Source: Streptomyces sp. MJM8645 (GTDB taxonomy: Bacteria; Actinomycetota; Actinomycetes; Streptomycetales; Streptomycetaceae). Taken from it: a DNA stretch of 64,000 nt. Location of the stretch: NCBI RefSeq assembly GCF_001625365.1, contig NZ_LJJF01000004.1, positions 59,295 to 123,294 on the forward strand. The letters are read 5' to 3'. Both the position numbers and the translations under genes were made by a program. Within the stretch, counting starts at the first letter, position 1; the number at the start of each line of letters is the position of its first letter. Under the pieces are notes generated by a model. It was not told where the DNA came from. It searched no databases and saw only the letters and a program-made list of their open reading frames with translations. This document shows, in pieces, positions 17,518-25,652 of this stretch.

Positions 17518-18470
17518 GGCGTCACCTCAAGGGGCTTCTTCCCGGCCCGATCGGCCAGGGCCCAGTGCCAGGGGAACGGCGGCAGCGGATCGGCGAGGAC
17601 GGTGACCAGCCGCAGGTCGGCCTGGCGCTGCCAGAAGGGGTCCTGCCGGGCGTAGCCGACGGCGGCAAGCCAGGCGCTGATCGCCCAGACCGGGGTGAGT
17701 ACCTGGTGGTAGGTGCGGCCGTGGTCGTGGGCGGTGATGTCGACGCCGTAGGCGGCGGCGAACTCGGCGTACTCGTCGGGGTCGGCGCCCAGGGCGTCGC
17801 GGCGCCAGGCCATCGCGGCCAGATCCCACCAGCCGGGCCCGATCGCCATGCGTTCGAGGTCGATCAGGGTGGGGGTGCCGTGGGGGGTGGTGATGCAGTT
17901 GGCCAGGCCGACGTCGCCGTGCTGCACGCACATCCGCTCGGGCCACTCGGTGGTCTGCCAGGCGGCACGGGCGGCCTCCAGGCGCTCACGCAAACGCTCG
18001 CGCCGGCCGCGGTTCAGGATCCCGACCGGGAGGGTGCTGATGCGCATGGCCAGGGAGGGAATCGGGTCGAAGACCGGCAGGCCCAGCCGGGAGGGAACGG
18101 GCAGGCCGTGCAACTTCCTTAACAGCAAGGCGAGTTGCTCGGGCTCGGGCGGCGTGGTGTTGTTGCCGAGGTCTTCGGCGAAGGTGATGTGGAGTACCTT
18201 GCGGCCGGTGCCGTGCCGGACGGGATAGCGCTCGGGGCCGATCGGCCTGGCGGCCGGGACGCCATTATCCAGCAGCCACAACGCAGCCAGGTTCTGGCGG
18301 TACGTCGACACGAACGTGGCGGGCGGCCCGTGGACCTTGCCGACGGCTCCCGCCTCGGGCAGGCGCCAGGTGTGGTTGTGGCCGGGCTGCAGAAGGGTCG
18401 CACCGTACGGGTCGAAGCCCTGGTACCGGGCGGCCGCGCGGACCACTTTGAGGCTTTCCTCTGGAGTCAA
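17514..18470 (-). CDS. Phosphotransferase of the APH/choline-kinase fold, 318 aa
   Basis: TTG 18470 follows AGGAAC. The catalytic loop is HGDVGLANCITT (HxDxxxxN) and the metal-binding motif is LIDLERMAIGPGWWDLA. GATLLQPGHNHTWRL near the N-terminus forms the nucleotide-binding hairpin. APH-fold kinases phosphorylate small hydroxyl compounds, and the substrate is unknown here. It is the first gene of a coupled four-gene operon. A paralogue lies at 20823, so the two operons share an ancestor. Confidence 0.82.
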   Translation of the reverse strand: MTPEESLKVVRAAARYQGFDPYGATLLQPGHNHTWRLPEAGAVGKVHGPPATFVSTYRQNLAALWLLDNGVPAARPIGPERYPVRHGTGRKVLHITFAEDLGNNTTPPEPEQLALLLRKLHGLPVPSRLGLPVFDPIPSLAMRISTLPVGILNRGRRERLRERLEAARAAWQTTEWPERMCVQHGDVGLANCITTPHGTPTLIDLERMAIGPGWWDLAAMAWRRDALGADPDEYAEFAAAYGVDITAHDHGRTYHQVLTPVWAISAWLAAVGYARQDPFWQRQADLRLVTVLADPLPPFPWHWALADRAGKKPLEVTP

Positions 18471-18504
18471 CGTTGTTCCTGTGAAAGGTAGTTGGATGGG
18501 TATT

Positions 18505-18541
18505 CCTGGGCCGGGCCGGTCAGGTGATGACCCGGCCCAGG
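18505..18541 (-). terminator. GC-rich hairpin upstream of the APH operon
   Basis: Arms CCTGGGCCGGG and CCCGGCCCAGG (11 bp, perfect) enclose 15 bases. It lies 35 bp before the TTG start of the kinase. It could end upstream minus-strand transcription or act as a leader attenuator. Confidence 0.5.
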
Positions 18542-19154
18542 GGCCTGCTCCGGTGCCTCCGCCGAGTGCGGGACCACGGGCACCCTCGGGAGCAGGCAGA
18601 GCCGGACGCAGGACCCGGACCTCCCCAGGTTCTCGGCCGTCCCGCGTCGGCTGTCGTCCGCCGCCCGTCGCACGGTCGCTGCGGCGGCGGAAGCCGTGAA
18701 TGTCAATGTCAGTGAGGCGACCCCGGTCGCCCCGCCTGTTCGTGCATCAGCGATTCCCCGCAGCCAGGACGGTGTGCAGGCGGTCCTGGTCGAGGTGGAG
18801 CCAGGTCCGGATCCTGGTCACGCAGCCAGACCGCGGCCCTCGACAGGTCGGCGCCCTCCAGGTCCCACGCCACCACCACCAACGGCCGCGGCCGCTCCAC
18901 TCCCCCCGGCGACTCGGGGACCGGCTGCGCCCCCGTCTGCGGGCTGCCGGCGGCGCCGCCGCGAGTCTCGCACGGCCGTCGGCGAACGCCGCCCTCCCCG
19001 ATCCCATCTCCTGGTCCTCGTCTCTCGTGGTCGAAGGGGTGGCGGTGGGCCCCTGATAGCCCGCCAGGTCTCCACGGGCCCACCGCCTGGCCGCTATCGG
19101 AGCGGCCGTCCATGGGGTGGTGCCGCGCCGGGCAAGGGCGCGGCACCAGGGTTG
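18542..19154 (-). other. Gene-poor stretch with possible gene decay
   Basis: About 610 bp carry no convincing complete gene. On the minus strand one frame reads PLVVVAWDLEGADLSRAAVW and the adjacent frame ends TWLHLDQDRLHTVLAAGNR. This is what a frameshifted remnant of a small gene would look like. TTGACAT occurs near 18702-18708 on the minus strand, but no matching -10 is placed correctly. Confidence 0.3.
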
Positions 19155-19194
19155 CCTGGTTCCGCCCCCGGAGCAGAGCGGGGGCGGAACCAGG
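19155..19194 (-). terminator. Strong 16-bp hairpin terminator
   Basis: Perfect arms at 19155-19170 and 19179-19194 (left arm CCTGGTTCCGCCCCCG) enclose an 8-base loop. It lies downstream of the leftward operon that ends at 19322 and is the likely end of that transcript. Confidence 0.75.
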
Positions 19195-19321
19195 GGTTAC
19201 GGCGGGGACGGGCGCACCCACGGGGGTGGGGCACGCACGCTCCCGCCGCCGGCCCGTCCCACCACAAGGCGGGCCGCACCTGACAGCCGCCCAAGTCGGG
19301 GCGCTGCCAGGAGATCGCGAC

Positions 19322-19903
19322 TCAGACCGGTCTGCGCGCCGCGCGCAGGAACGCACCCGCGGCCAGCGGCCGGGCCGAACCCACCGCCCCGGCGCACTCC
19401 CGCTCCCCGTCCCGGGCGACGACGCGCTCGTAGTCCTCGCTCAGTGCTCCCAGCACCTCGTCCAGGGCCAGGAGCCGGCCGCTGCCGTCCGGCTCCACCA
19501 CCCACTTCGCCGCCCTGCGCACCGGCAGGCCCCCCGGCGTCGACGGCGCGGCCGCGCCCGGCGCCGGACACGGCAGAACGCCCCGGTCCAACACCCGGCC
19601 GATGCCGCGCCACCCCGATCGAAGCGGCGCCGTCGGGGGCGCCACCAGGAACTCCACCGTCGCGCCCACGACGCTGTGCAGGACCGGCCCGCACTGCGGC
19701 AGCACCTGCACCGCGCGCAACCCCAACGTCGCCGAGGTCTGCACGACCCAGAACGCACCCATCGGGATCGCCGCCAGCCCGCCCCCGTCCCACGCGGCCA
19801 GGCACTCCCCCGGATCGGGGCTCCAGTACGCGAGCCAGCTGCGCCCGGCGTCCACGGTGCTCGTGGCGGGCATGGTGGGCATGGTGGGTGAGACGGCGTA
19901 CAC
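19322..19903 (-). CDS. Hypothetical protein, 193 aa
   Basis: GTG 19903 has GAGAGGACC upstream. It begins with a Thr/Met/Pro-rich segment. A mixed alpha/beta protein follows, with Trp-containing strands (SWLAYWSPDPGECLAAW, AIPMGAFWVVQTSATLGL) and a helical end (LLALDEVLGALSEDYERVV). I do not recognise a family. It is the last gene of the second APH operon, 77 bp after its neighbour, and is followed by a strong terminator. Confidence 0.6.
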   Translation of the reverse strand: MYAVSPTMPTMPATSTVDAGRSWLAYWSPDPGECLAAWDGGGLAAIPMGAFWVVQTSATLGLRAVQVLPQCGPVLHSVVGATVEFLVAPPTAPLRSGWRGIGRVLDRGVLPCPAPGAAAPSTPGGLPVRRAAKWVVEPDGSGRLLALDEVLGALSEDYERVVARDGERECAGAVGSARPLAAGAFLRAARRPV

Positions 19904-19980
19904 GATGGTCCTCTCAGGATCGGGTCGGGCGTAGACGTGCGGTCGTTGTCACGGGCCGGGGCGAGCAGGACCGCTCGGGC

Positions 19981-20826
19981 TCAGGAGGAGGAGGAGCGCG
20001 CGCCCCGCCAGGCCAGGACGACGGCGAAGTCCCTCACCTCCGCAGGGTGCGTCCACGCGGTGCGGCTCTCGTAGCCGAGCGCGGCCAGGTCGTCCTGGAG
20101 CCTGCTGGTGCCCTCGCACCAGTGCTCGAAGGCGGCGGCCGACAGCGATCCGTCAGCAGCGCGCACGTGCTCCTTGTCCGGGTGCCAATGCACGCAGGCA
20201 CACGCGTGCGCGCCGGGCGGCCACAGAACGCCGTCGTGATCGGCGACCGACACCCGGCCGGTCTTCGTCCGGCCTTCGGCCTCCCGCTGCCTGGCAAGAT
20301 CTCGCAAGGCCCAGCTGACCTCGTCGCCGGGGCCGCGGTCCTTCCATCCGGGCCAGCCGTCAACGAAGTTCGGGCGGGTCGGCGGTACGCCTTCCCACGC
20401 GCCGGGCGGCGGCCACTCGGCTGGGGTATCCGGTCCCGGCTCCCAGACCAGCAAGGCTGCGAAGCTGTGCCTGTCCGGGGTCCGGGGCGGCCCGGTCCTC
20501 GCCGCCCCGAGGCCGAGCCCGTGCAGGACGGCGAGCAGTGCCTCGGTACTCGTCTGCCAGTGCTCGGCGGCGCCGGCCGGGATGGTCTTCTTGCGGTAGT
20601 CCCTCTGGTACACCGGGTCGGGGTACCAGAAGACGCGCAGGCATCCGAGCGCACCGGGAGGCCACGACTCCGTCCCGGCGCCGGCCGGCTGACACCATCC
20701 GATGCCCTCGGTGACCCGGGTGTAGCGCACCCCGTCCTCTTTGACGTCCCAGGCGCGGAACCCCGCGCCCCCGAGTTCCCTGCCCAGCCAGCGGACGGCG
20801 TCATGCATGGACAGTTCGGCGATCAC
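19981..20826 (-). CDS. Hypothetical protein, 281 aa
   Basis: GTG 20826 overlaps the stop of the kinase gene (GTGA) and has GGGAGCG upstream. The protein appears to hold two related halves. SWPPGALGCLRVFWYPDPVYQR in the first half resembles LWPPGAHACACVHWHPDKEHVR in the second, and each is followed by a helix with a conserved Trp (AAEHWQTSTEALLAVL and AFEHWCEGTSRLQDDL). That points to an internal duplication. The function is unknown. It belongs to the second kinase operon. Confidence 0.7.
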   Translation of the reverse strand: MIAELSMHDAVRWLGRELGGAGFRAWDVKEDGVRYTRVTEGIGWCQPAGAGTESWPPGALGCLRVFWYPDPVYQRDYRKKTIPAGAAEHWQTSTEALLAVLHGLGLGAARTGPPRTPDRHSFAALLVWEPGPDTPAEWPPPGAWEGVPPTRPNFVDGWPGWKDRGPGDEVSWALRDLARQREAEGRTKTGRVSVADHDGVLWPPGAHACACVHWHPDKEHVRAADGSLSAAAFEHWCEGTSRLQDDLAALGYESRTAWTHPAEVRDFAVVLAWRGARSSSS

Positions 20827-21803
20827 GACGCGCTCCCCGGGGCCGGTGCGGGGGCTGCCGCGCACGCCGCGGGCTCCGGCTGTTTGGCCGCGGCGCTGTT
20901 GGGAGCCCAGCCCCAGGGGAAGGGCGGGAGGACCGGGTCGGTGGTGATGGTGGCCAGCCGCCGGTCGGCCTCGGGCTGCAGCTCCGGCTCGGCCTGGGCG
21001 TATTCGGCCCAGTTGAGCCAGGCGTTGACGGCGAACTCCGGGGTCAGCACCTCGCGGTAAATACGGCCGCCGTCGAGGGCCGTCACGTCGGCGCCGTACG
21101 CCTCGGCGAACTCCTCGTACTCGTCGGGGCCGGCGCCGAAGACGTCACGCCGCCACGCGGCGGACGCCTGGTCGCGCCACCGGTGTCCGACCGAGGTGCG
21201 CTCGAAGTCGATCAGCGCCACCCCCTCGGGGGTGGTGATGCAGTTCCCGCGGCCGGGGTCGCCGTGCATCACGCACCGCTCGGGCCAGTCGGTGGCCCTC
21301 CACGCCTCACGGGCGCCGGCCAGCAGTGCCCGAACGCGCGACCGCTGCTGGGGGGACAGGACGTCCGGCGGAAGGCTCTTGATGCGCCGTGCCAGCACCG
21401 GGAACGGGCTGAACGTCGGCAGACCGAGCTGAGCCGGGACCTCCAGGCCATGCAACTCCCGTAGTACCGCGCCGAGTTGAGCGGGTGTGGGACGTTCGTC
21501 GCCGAGGTCAACGGCGACGGTGACCTGGAGCAGGTAACGGCCCTCGTACTGCACCGGGCAGGCCGACCGGCCGACCGGCCGCGCGGCCGCGATGCCGTTG
21601 CGCAGCAGCCACAGGGCGATCCGGTTTGCCCGCAAGGCCTCCTCGAAGCTGGTGCCGGGGCGCCAGACCCGGGCGATCGCACCAGACTTGGGCAGGCGCC
21701 AGGTGTGGTGGGGGCCGCCCTGGAGCAGGGTGGCGCCGCGCGGGTCCAGGCCCTGGCGCCGCGCGGTCGCGTAGACGGCGTCGCGGCTCTCATCAGGTGT
21801 CAC
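20823..21803 (-). CDS. Phosphotransferase of the APH fold, 326 aa (paralogue)
   Basis: GTG 21803 overlaps the upstream stop by 4 bp. Motifs match the kinase at 17514: GATLLQGGPHHTWRLPKSGA near the start, MHGDPGRGNCITT for catalysis and LIDFERTSVGHRWRD for metal. It ends in an Ala/Pro-rich tail absent from the other copy. The substrate is unknown. Having two such kinases, each in a coupled operon with different small partners, suggests duplicated signalling or modification units. Confidence 0.82.
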   Translation of the reverse strand: MTPDESRDAVYATARRQGLDPRGATLLQGGPHHTWRLPKSGAIARVWRPGTSFEEALRANRIALWLLRNGIAAARPVGRSACPVQYEGRYLLQVTVAVDLGDERPTPAQLGAVLRELHGLEVPAQLGLPTFSPFPVLARRIKSLPPDVLSPQQRSRVRALLAGAREAWRATDWPERCVMHGDPGRGNCITTPEGVALIDFERTSVGHRWRDQASAAWRRDVFGAGPDEYEEFAEAYGADVTALDGGRIYREVLTPEFAVNAWLNWAEYAQAEPELQPEADRRLATITTDPVLPPFPWGWAPNSAAAKQPEPAACAAAPAPAPGSAS

Positions 21804-22174
21804 AGGACGGTGCCCATCAGGGAGGTGAGGACCCGCTGCTCCATGTCGTGGATCAGGTCGGGCAGCCACCGGACGAGGAGGTCCTCGGGGGTCTGCCCGG
21901 CCTGCTGCGGCTGCGCGTCGGCGGCCCGGGGCCGGCGCGGCGGGCGCGCGGGCGCGTGGTGGAGCAGCCGGAACCGGTTGAATCGGTTGCGGTCGGGAAT
22001 CCCGTACCACTCAAGAAGTTCGGTGACCGTCGCGCCCAGGTAGTAGGAGCGGAGGATGTCCGGCGCCCGGCCCGTCCAGCCGGTGTCCTCCTGCGCGGTG
22101 GCGGCCTCGGTGGCGTGGCCGGTCCGGGGGCCGGTTCGGGCCGTGGCGGTCTGCGTCTGTGTCATGGGGCGCAT
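21800..22174 (-). CDS. Hypothetical protein, 124 aa
   Basis: ATG 22174 follows AAGGACACC. The middle (GRAPDILRSYYLGATVTELLEWYGIPDRN, in two overlapping helices) resembles a short HTH-like segment. The end is helical and amphipathic (LLVRWLPDLIHDMEQRVL). It overlaps the upstream gene by 13 bp and the downstream kinase by 4 bp. It could be a small regulator or adaptor for the kinase. The family is not recognised. Confidence 0.6.
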   Translation of the reverse strand: MRPMTQTQTATARTGPRTGHATEAATAQEDTGWTGRAPDILRSYYLGATVTELLEWYGIPDRNRFNRFRLLHHAPARPPRRPRAADAQPQQAGQTPEDLLVRWLPDLIHDMEQRVLTSLMGTVL

Positions 22175-22635
22175 GGTGGTGTCCTTGTTGGCAGTGCGCG
22201 GGGTGCGCAGGGGCTCGGCGCGGTAGCGTCTTCGGCCGGCACCGGGTTGTCCAGGTAGGGGAGGGAGGCGACCATCGCGGCGACCCTGCGCACCGTGTCC
22301 AGGGTGCCGGCGTCGTCTGCGCGCAGGTCGGCATCGAACAGTTCCAGCGAGCACTCGATCAGCGCGTCGGCGACGGCGTCCGTGCTCTTCAGGGCCCGCT
22401 GGCGGTGGCGGGCCGCCCGCTCGCAGCGCTCCTCCACCAGCCACAGGCTCGGATTGACCAGTACGGGGCCGCCCCAGTGCTCGTGGAGCTGGTCCCCGAT
22501 GAAGGCCAGAAGCACGCCGATGTCGTCCGTCACCGGGACGAGCTTCAGCGCCGCCTCCAGCAGGCCCCCGGGCACGCCGGCTCCGGGGCCCGCGGCTCCG
22601 TCGGACGGGAGCTGAGGACCGGGCAGAGCCGTCAT
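22162..22635 (-). CDS. Hypothetical helical protein, 157 aa
   Basis: ATG 22635 overlaps the stop of the small gene upstream (ATGA). Residues 25-130 are a run of helices (LKLVPVTDDIGVLLAFIGDQ, ERCERAARHRQRALKSTDAV, LDTVRRVAAMVASLPYL) with no catalytic motif. The ends are Pro-rich and disordered. It is the second gene of the kinase operon. I do not know the family. Confidence 0.6.
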   Translation of the reverse strand: MTALPGPQLPSDGAAGPGAGVPGGLLEAALKLVPVTDDIGVLLAFIGDQLHEHWGGPVLVNPSLWLVEERCERAARHRQRALKSTDAVADALIECSLELFDADLRADDAGTLDTVRRVAAMVASLPYLDNPVPAEDATAPSPCAPRALPTRTPPCAP

Positions 22636-22769
22636 CGCGGCCCCCGGATCCACGGAGCCGGCTGGACGGCCTGCCGGCGGACGTGGTCGCCGGTACCCAT
22701 GCAGGCCTGCGCCACGGCCGAACAGGCGTTGACGTCCAGTTTGCGGGTGGTGTGCGGTCCGACGCTCAC
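22632..22769 (-). CDS. Small protein, 45 aa, first gene of the second kinase operon
   Basis: GTG 22769 has GAGGA nine bases upstream, and TGA 22632 overlaps the next ATG. The product (VSVGPHTTRKLDVNACSAVA, then QACMGTGDHVRRQAVQ) has two Cys and a charged end. It is too short for a domain call. Tight coupling at its 3' end and a good ribosome-binding site make it likely real. A leader-peptide role or a small signalling role is possible. Confidence 0.5.
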   Translation of the reverse strand: MSVGPHTTRKLDVNACSAVAQACMGTGDHVRRQAVQPAPWIRGPR

Positions 22770-22902
22770 GGCGCAGTCCTCGGGTACGGAGTAGGTGGAA
22801 GTGGAAAGAAGGCCTGGGCGCGGTGAGCACGCGCGCCCACGGACTGGGGCGCGACTCTTCCGCCACCCGCCCCGTGTCGCTCCCGGGGCGGGTGTCTGGA
22901 GT

Positions 22903-22942
22903 CCGGTGGCGGCTGCGCAGGGGGGAGGGCAGCCGCCACCGG
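22903..22942 (-). terminator. 14-bp hairpin terminator
   Basis: Arms CCGGTGGCGGCTGC and GCAGCCGCCACCGG enclose 12 bases. It begins 15 bp after the stop of the HATPase gene, so it ends that transcript. Confidence 0.75.
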
Positions 22943-22957
22943 GGTTCTAGGCGGTGT

Positions 22958-23548
22958 TCACGCCGCCGGTATCTGGCGGCGCAGGACGGGGCGCGCGGGC
23001 AGCGTTCCCACCACCGGCTGGGGCCGCATGGCCCGCACCGTGGTGTTCGCGCGCAGAGCCGCGACCACCACGGCGACACCCGGGCCGCCGCAGGCCGCCG
23101 CTGTGTCTGTACGCCCGGCGGCCTGCGGCGCGGCTCCGAGGTCGACCTCGGCCCAAACGCACTTGCCATCCGGCCCAAGGTCGTCGACACCGAACCGGTC
23201 GGCGTAGGTGATGACGAGAATGAGGCCCCGTCCGCTGGTGGCGTCCCCGTCCACGTCCCGAGGCTCGGGCCGCACTGTGCTCGGGTCCGTGACCTCCACC
23301 CGCAGCCCGCCGCTGGGCAACAGCGACAGGCCGGCAGTCAGCATCACGTCTGGACGGTCGCCCCCGCAGCCGTGCACGATGGCGTTGCCACCGAGTTCGG
23401 ACAGCACCAGCGGCACCTCGGCCAACTGCTCCTCGTCCGGGTCCAGGCCAAGTCCAGTCAGTGCCTTCCGCGCCCAGCGGCGAACGTCGCGTACACGCTC
23501 CCGCTCTGCGGGGAACGTGAACTTGGTGGTGCGTGGTCTCGGCTCCAT
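22958..23548 (-). CDS. ATP-binding anti-sigma-type protein (HATPase, RsbW-like), 196 aa
   Basis: ATG 23548 follows AAGGCACC. The GHKL ATP-binding fold shows its N box (LVLSELGGNAIVHG, about 47-60), a strand with the D-x-S/G region (GGLRVEVTDPST) and SGRGLILV as the G2 loop. The last 55 residues are an Ala/Val-rich extension. Proteins of this class bind and inhibit sigma factors or signal by phosphorylating an antagonist. No antagonist gene is adjacent. It is divergent from the XRE/TPR regulator. Confidence 0.82.
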   Translation of the reverse strand: MEPRPRTTKFTFPAERERVRDVRRWARKALTGLGLDPDEEQLAEVPLVLSELGGNAIVHGCGGDRPDVMLTAGLSLLPSGGLRVEVTDPSTVRPEPRDVDGDATSGRGLILVITYADRFGVDDLGPDGKCVWAEVDLGAAPQAAGRTDTAAACGGPGVAVVVAALRANTTVRAMRPQPVVGTLPARPVLRRQIPAA

Positions 23549-23733
23549 TGGGGGGTGCCTTCACTCGCTCGGGGTGCCGCTGATCGTGGCGGCTGACACC
23601 CAGTGAACGACCTTCTGTACCGGGCAGAACAGGAAAAAGTCCGGGGCTTCCACTCGCGAGGGACCGGAAAATCTGCTTCGGTGTTTCGCTAGAGCGGCAG
23701 CGCCACAGGTGACGACAGCGCTACGGTGAGTGC

Positions 23734-25008
23734 ATGGGGGAGAACCTTCTACTGCGGCAGCGGATGGCCGAGCAAGGACTGCTGCAGGTCGACCTGGTCA
23801 GGCTGATGAACGACCACGTCGCTGCACACAGCGGCGCGTTGGGCACGTTCAGCGAACGCATGGTCCACAACCTGCTGACCGGAAAAACGCGCTCGCCCCA
23901 GACGAAGACCCGCGCCGCGTTAGAGGCAGTATTCGGGTGTACGAGCGAAGAGCTCGGCTTCACACCCCGCCCGGGCGCTAAGCGCCCCGACCCGCCGGAG
24001 GCCCGCGTGCTCCGCCGACAATTCCTCTCCATCGCACCAGCTGCCGCTGCCGCGGCTGGCATCCCCGGGCTGTCCTCACGGCCCAGCGGCGTCAGCACCT
24101 CCGACGTCGACCGGCTCAGGGCCGGCCTTCGGGCGCTCGCCGAACTGGACAACGAACGCGGCGGCCACCAAGAGCTGGAACGCGCCGCGCTGGCCGGCGC
24201 CGAAGCCGCGACCCGGCTCCAGGAACGCCCGGCCAGCCAGCGAGTGCGCAGCGCGCTGTACGCGGTTACCGCGGACTACACCGCCACCGCCGCGTGGTCG
24301 TGCGTGGACGCCCGCAGGTTCGATCAGGCTCAGCCGTACCTGGACCGGGCGCTGGCTCTGGCAGGACTGGCCGGCGACAGCACCGGCCAGTTTCGACTGT
24401 GGAACGCGACCGCGTTGATGGCCTACCAGCAGCGCCGATACCCGCTTGCCCTGGCCGCCGCTCAGGCCGCGCAGTCGTGTGGCGTCGTCAGGCGCGACCC
24501 GTTCTTCGCCGCTCTCGCCCACGTGCGGGTCGCGGTCGGCCACGCCGCCCTCCACGACCGGCAGGCGGCCCTACGCTCCCTCGGGCACGCGAACGACGCC
24601 CTCGCCCGTGTTGGTGACGAGGCGCCCCGCCCGTCCTGGACTGCGTTCTTCGGTGCCCCGGAACTACACGGCTTGACCGGGATCATCCACGAGCACCTCG
24701 GCGAGTATGCCCAGGCCGAGAGCGCGTGCCATCGCTCGCTGGCCGGCACACCGGCCCGCTTCCGGCGGAACATCGCGATGGTGATGGCCAGAATGGCGCT
24801 TGCCCAGCTCCATCAGGAGGAGATCGAAGCGGCTTGTGCGACGGCGGTTCAGGCCCATGGCCTGATGGGCAGCGATCCGTTGCCGGGCCGCCTGCGCTCC
24901 CTGCTCGGCGACTTCCATCGTGGCCTGATCAAGGTGGCGCCCGACTCCCGCGAGACGCTGGAATGGCGAGAGACTATCCGCAACATCGAGGAGAGCCGCC
25001 GACCGTGA
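23734..25008 (+). CDS. XRE-type regulator with TPR-like helices, 424 aa
   Basis: ATG 23734 begins MGENLLLRQRMAEQGLLQVD, and an HTH spans about residues 5-70 (FSERMVHNLLTGKTRSPQTK). A hydrophobic segment follows RRQFLSIAPAAAAAAGIPG. Helical repeats then continue to the end (QPYLDRALALAGLAGD, AQAAQSCGVVRRDPFFAAL). It is like the regulator at 14402. A possible -10 (TACGGT) lies a few bases before the start. It is coupled to the acetyltransferase by a 4-bp overlap. Confidence 0.8.
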   Translation: MGENLLLRQRMAEQGLLQVDLVRLMNDHVAAHSGALGTFSERMVHNLLTGKTRSPQTKTRAALEAVFGCTSEELGFTPRPGAKRPDPPEARVLRRQFLSIAPAAAAAAGIPGLSSRPSGVSTSDVDRLRAGLRALAELDNERGGHQELERAALAGAEAATRLQERPASQRVRSALYAVTADYTATAAWSCVDARRFDQAQPYLDRALALAGLAGDSTGQFRLWNATALMAYQQRRYPLALAAAQAAQSCGVVRRDPFFAALAHVRVAVGHAALHDRQAALRSLGHANDALARVGDEAPRPSWTAFFGAPELHGLTGIIHEHLGEYAQAESACHRSLAGTPARFRRNIAMVMARMALAQLHQEEIEAACATAVQAHGLMGSDPLPGRLRSLLGDFHRGLIKVAPDSRETLEWRETIRNIEESRRP

Positions 25009-25523
25009 TAAAGATCCTCCGCTTCGACCAGGGCAACCTGCCCGAGGGCCTGCGCCAGCTGCTGCTGGACGTCCACGACGAGGCGTACCACGACCGACGC
25101 CACGAAGAGTTCGTGCAACGCTTCCCCTGGTTCGTCGACCACTGGAGCTCCAAGTCAGGGTTCACCTGCGTCGTGGCCTACGACGACGACGAGCCGATCG
25201 GCTTCTCCTACGGCGCCCCGCTCACCGAAGGGAAGGAGTGGTGGCGCGACCACATGCCCGCGCCCGAACGAACCGAGACCTTCGGCGTGTCCGAGCTGAT
25301 GCTGCGCCCCGCCTGGCGGAAGCAGGGCATCTCCCCGCGACTCCACCAGGCGCTGCTGGCCGACCGGACCGAGGAGATGGCCGTGCTGACCGTCGACACC
25401 GTCCGTCCCAGGCTCCAGGCGCTGTACGAGTCCTGGGGCTACCGCAAGGTTGGTGAGAACCGCCCCTTCATCGACTCCCCGCTCTACGCCGTCATGGTCT
25501 GCGACCTCCCGACCGCGAGCTGA
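25005..25523 (+). CDS. GNAT N-acetyltransferase, 172 aa
   Basis: GTG 25005 overlaps the regulator stop (GTGA). The GNAT core is visible: CVVAYDDDEPIGFSYGAPL as the central strands, ELMLRPAWRKQGISPRLHQA as the acetyl-CoA loop, and LYESWGYRKVGE near the end. The acceptor is unknown. Coupling with an XRE/TPR regulator is a common streptomycete arrangement. A bidirectional hairpin follows 15 bp after the stop. Confidence 0.85.
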   Translation: MIKILRFDQGNLPEGLRQLLLDVHDEAYHDRRHEEFVQRFPWFVDHWSSKSGFTCVVAYDDDEPIGFSYGAPLTEGKEWWRDHMPAPERTETFGVSELMLRPAWRKQGISPRLHQALLADRTEEMAVLTVDTVRPRLQALYESWGYRKVGENRPFIDSPLYAVMVCDLPTAS

Positions 25524-25537
25524 GCCAAGATCACGAC

Positions 25538-25571
25538 CCTGGGGGTGACCCACAAGCCGGGCACCCCCAGG
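25538..25571. terminator. Bidirectional hairpin terminator
   Basis: Arms CCTGGGGGTG and CACCCCCAGG enclose 14 bases. It lies between the convergent acetyltransferase and terminase genes and can serve both. Confidence 0.7.
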
Positions 25572-25652
25572 CGGCTGATGGAGCAGACGCGGAGCTTAGA
25601 CAAGCACTCGGGGCCTACCTTGCCCTGATCTCCGAGTAGCGGACCGTCGCAC

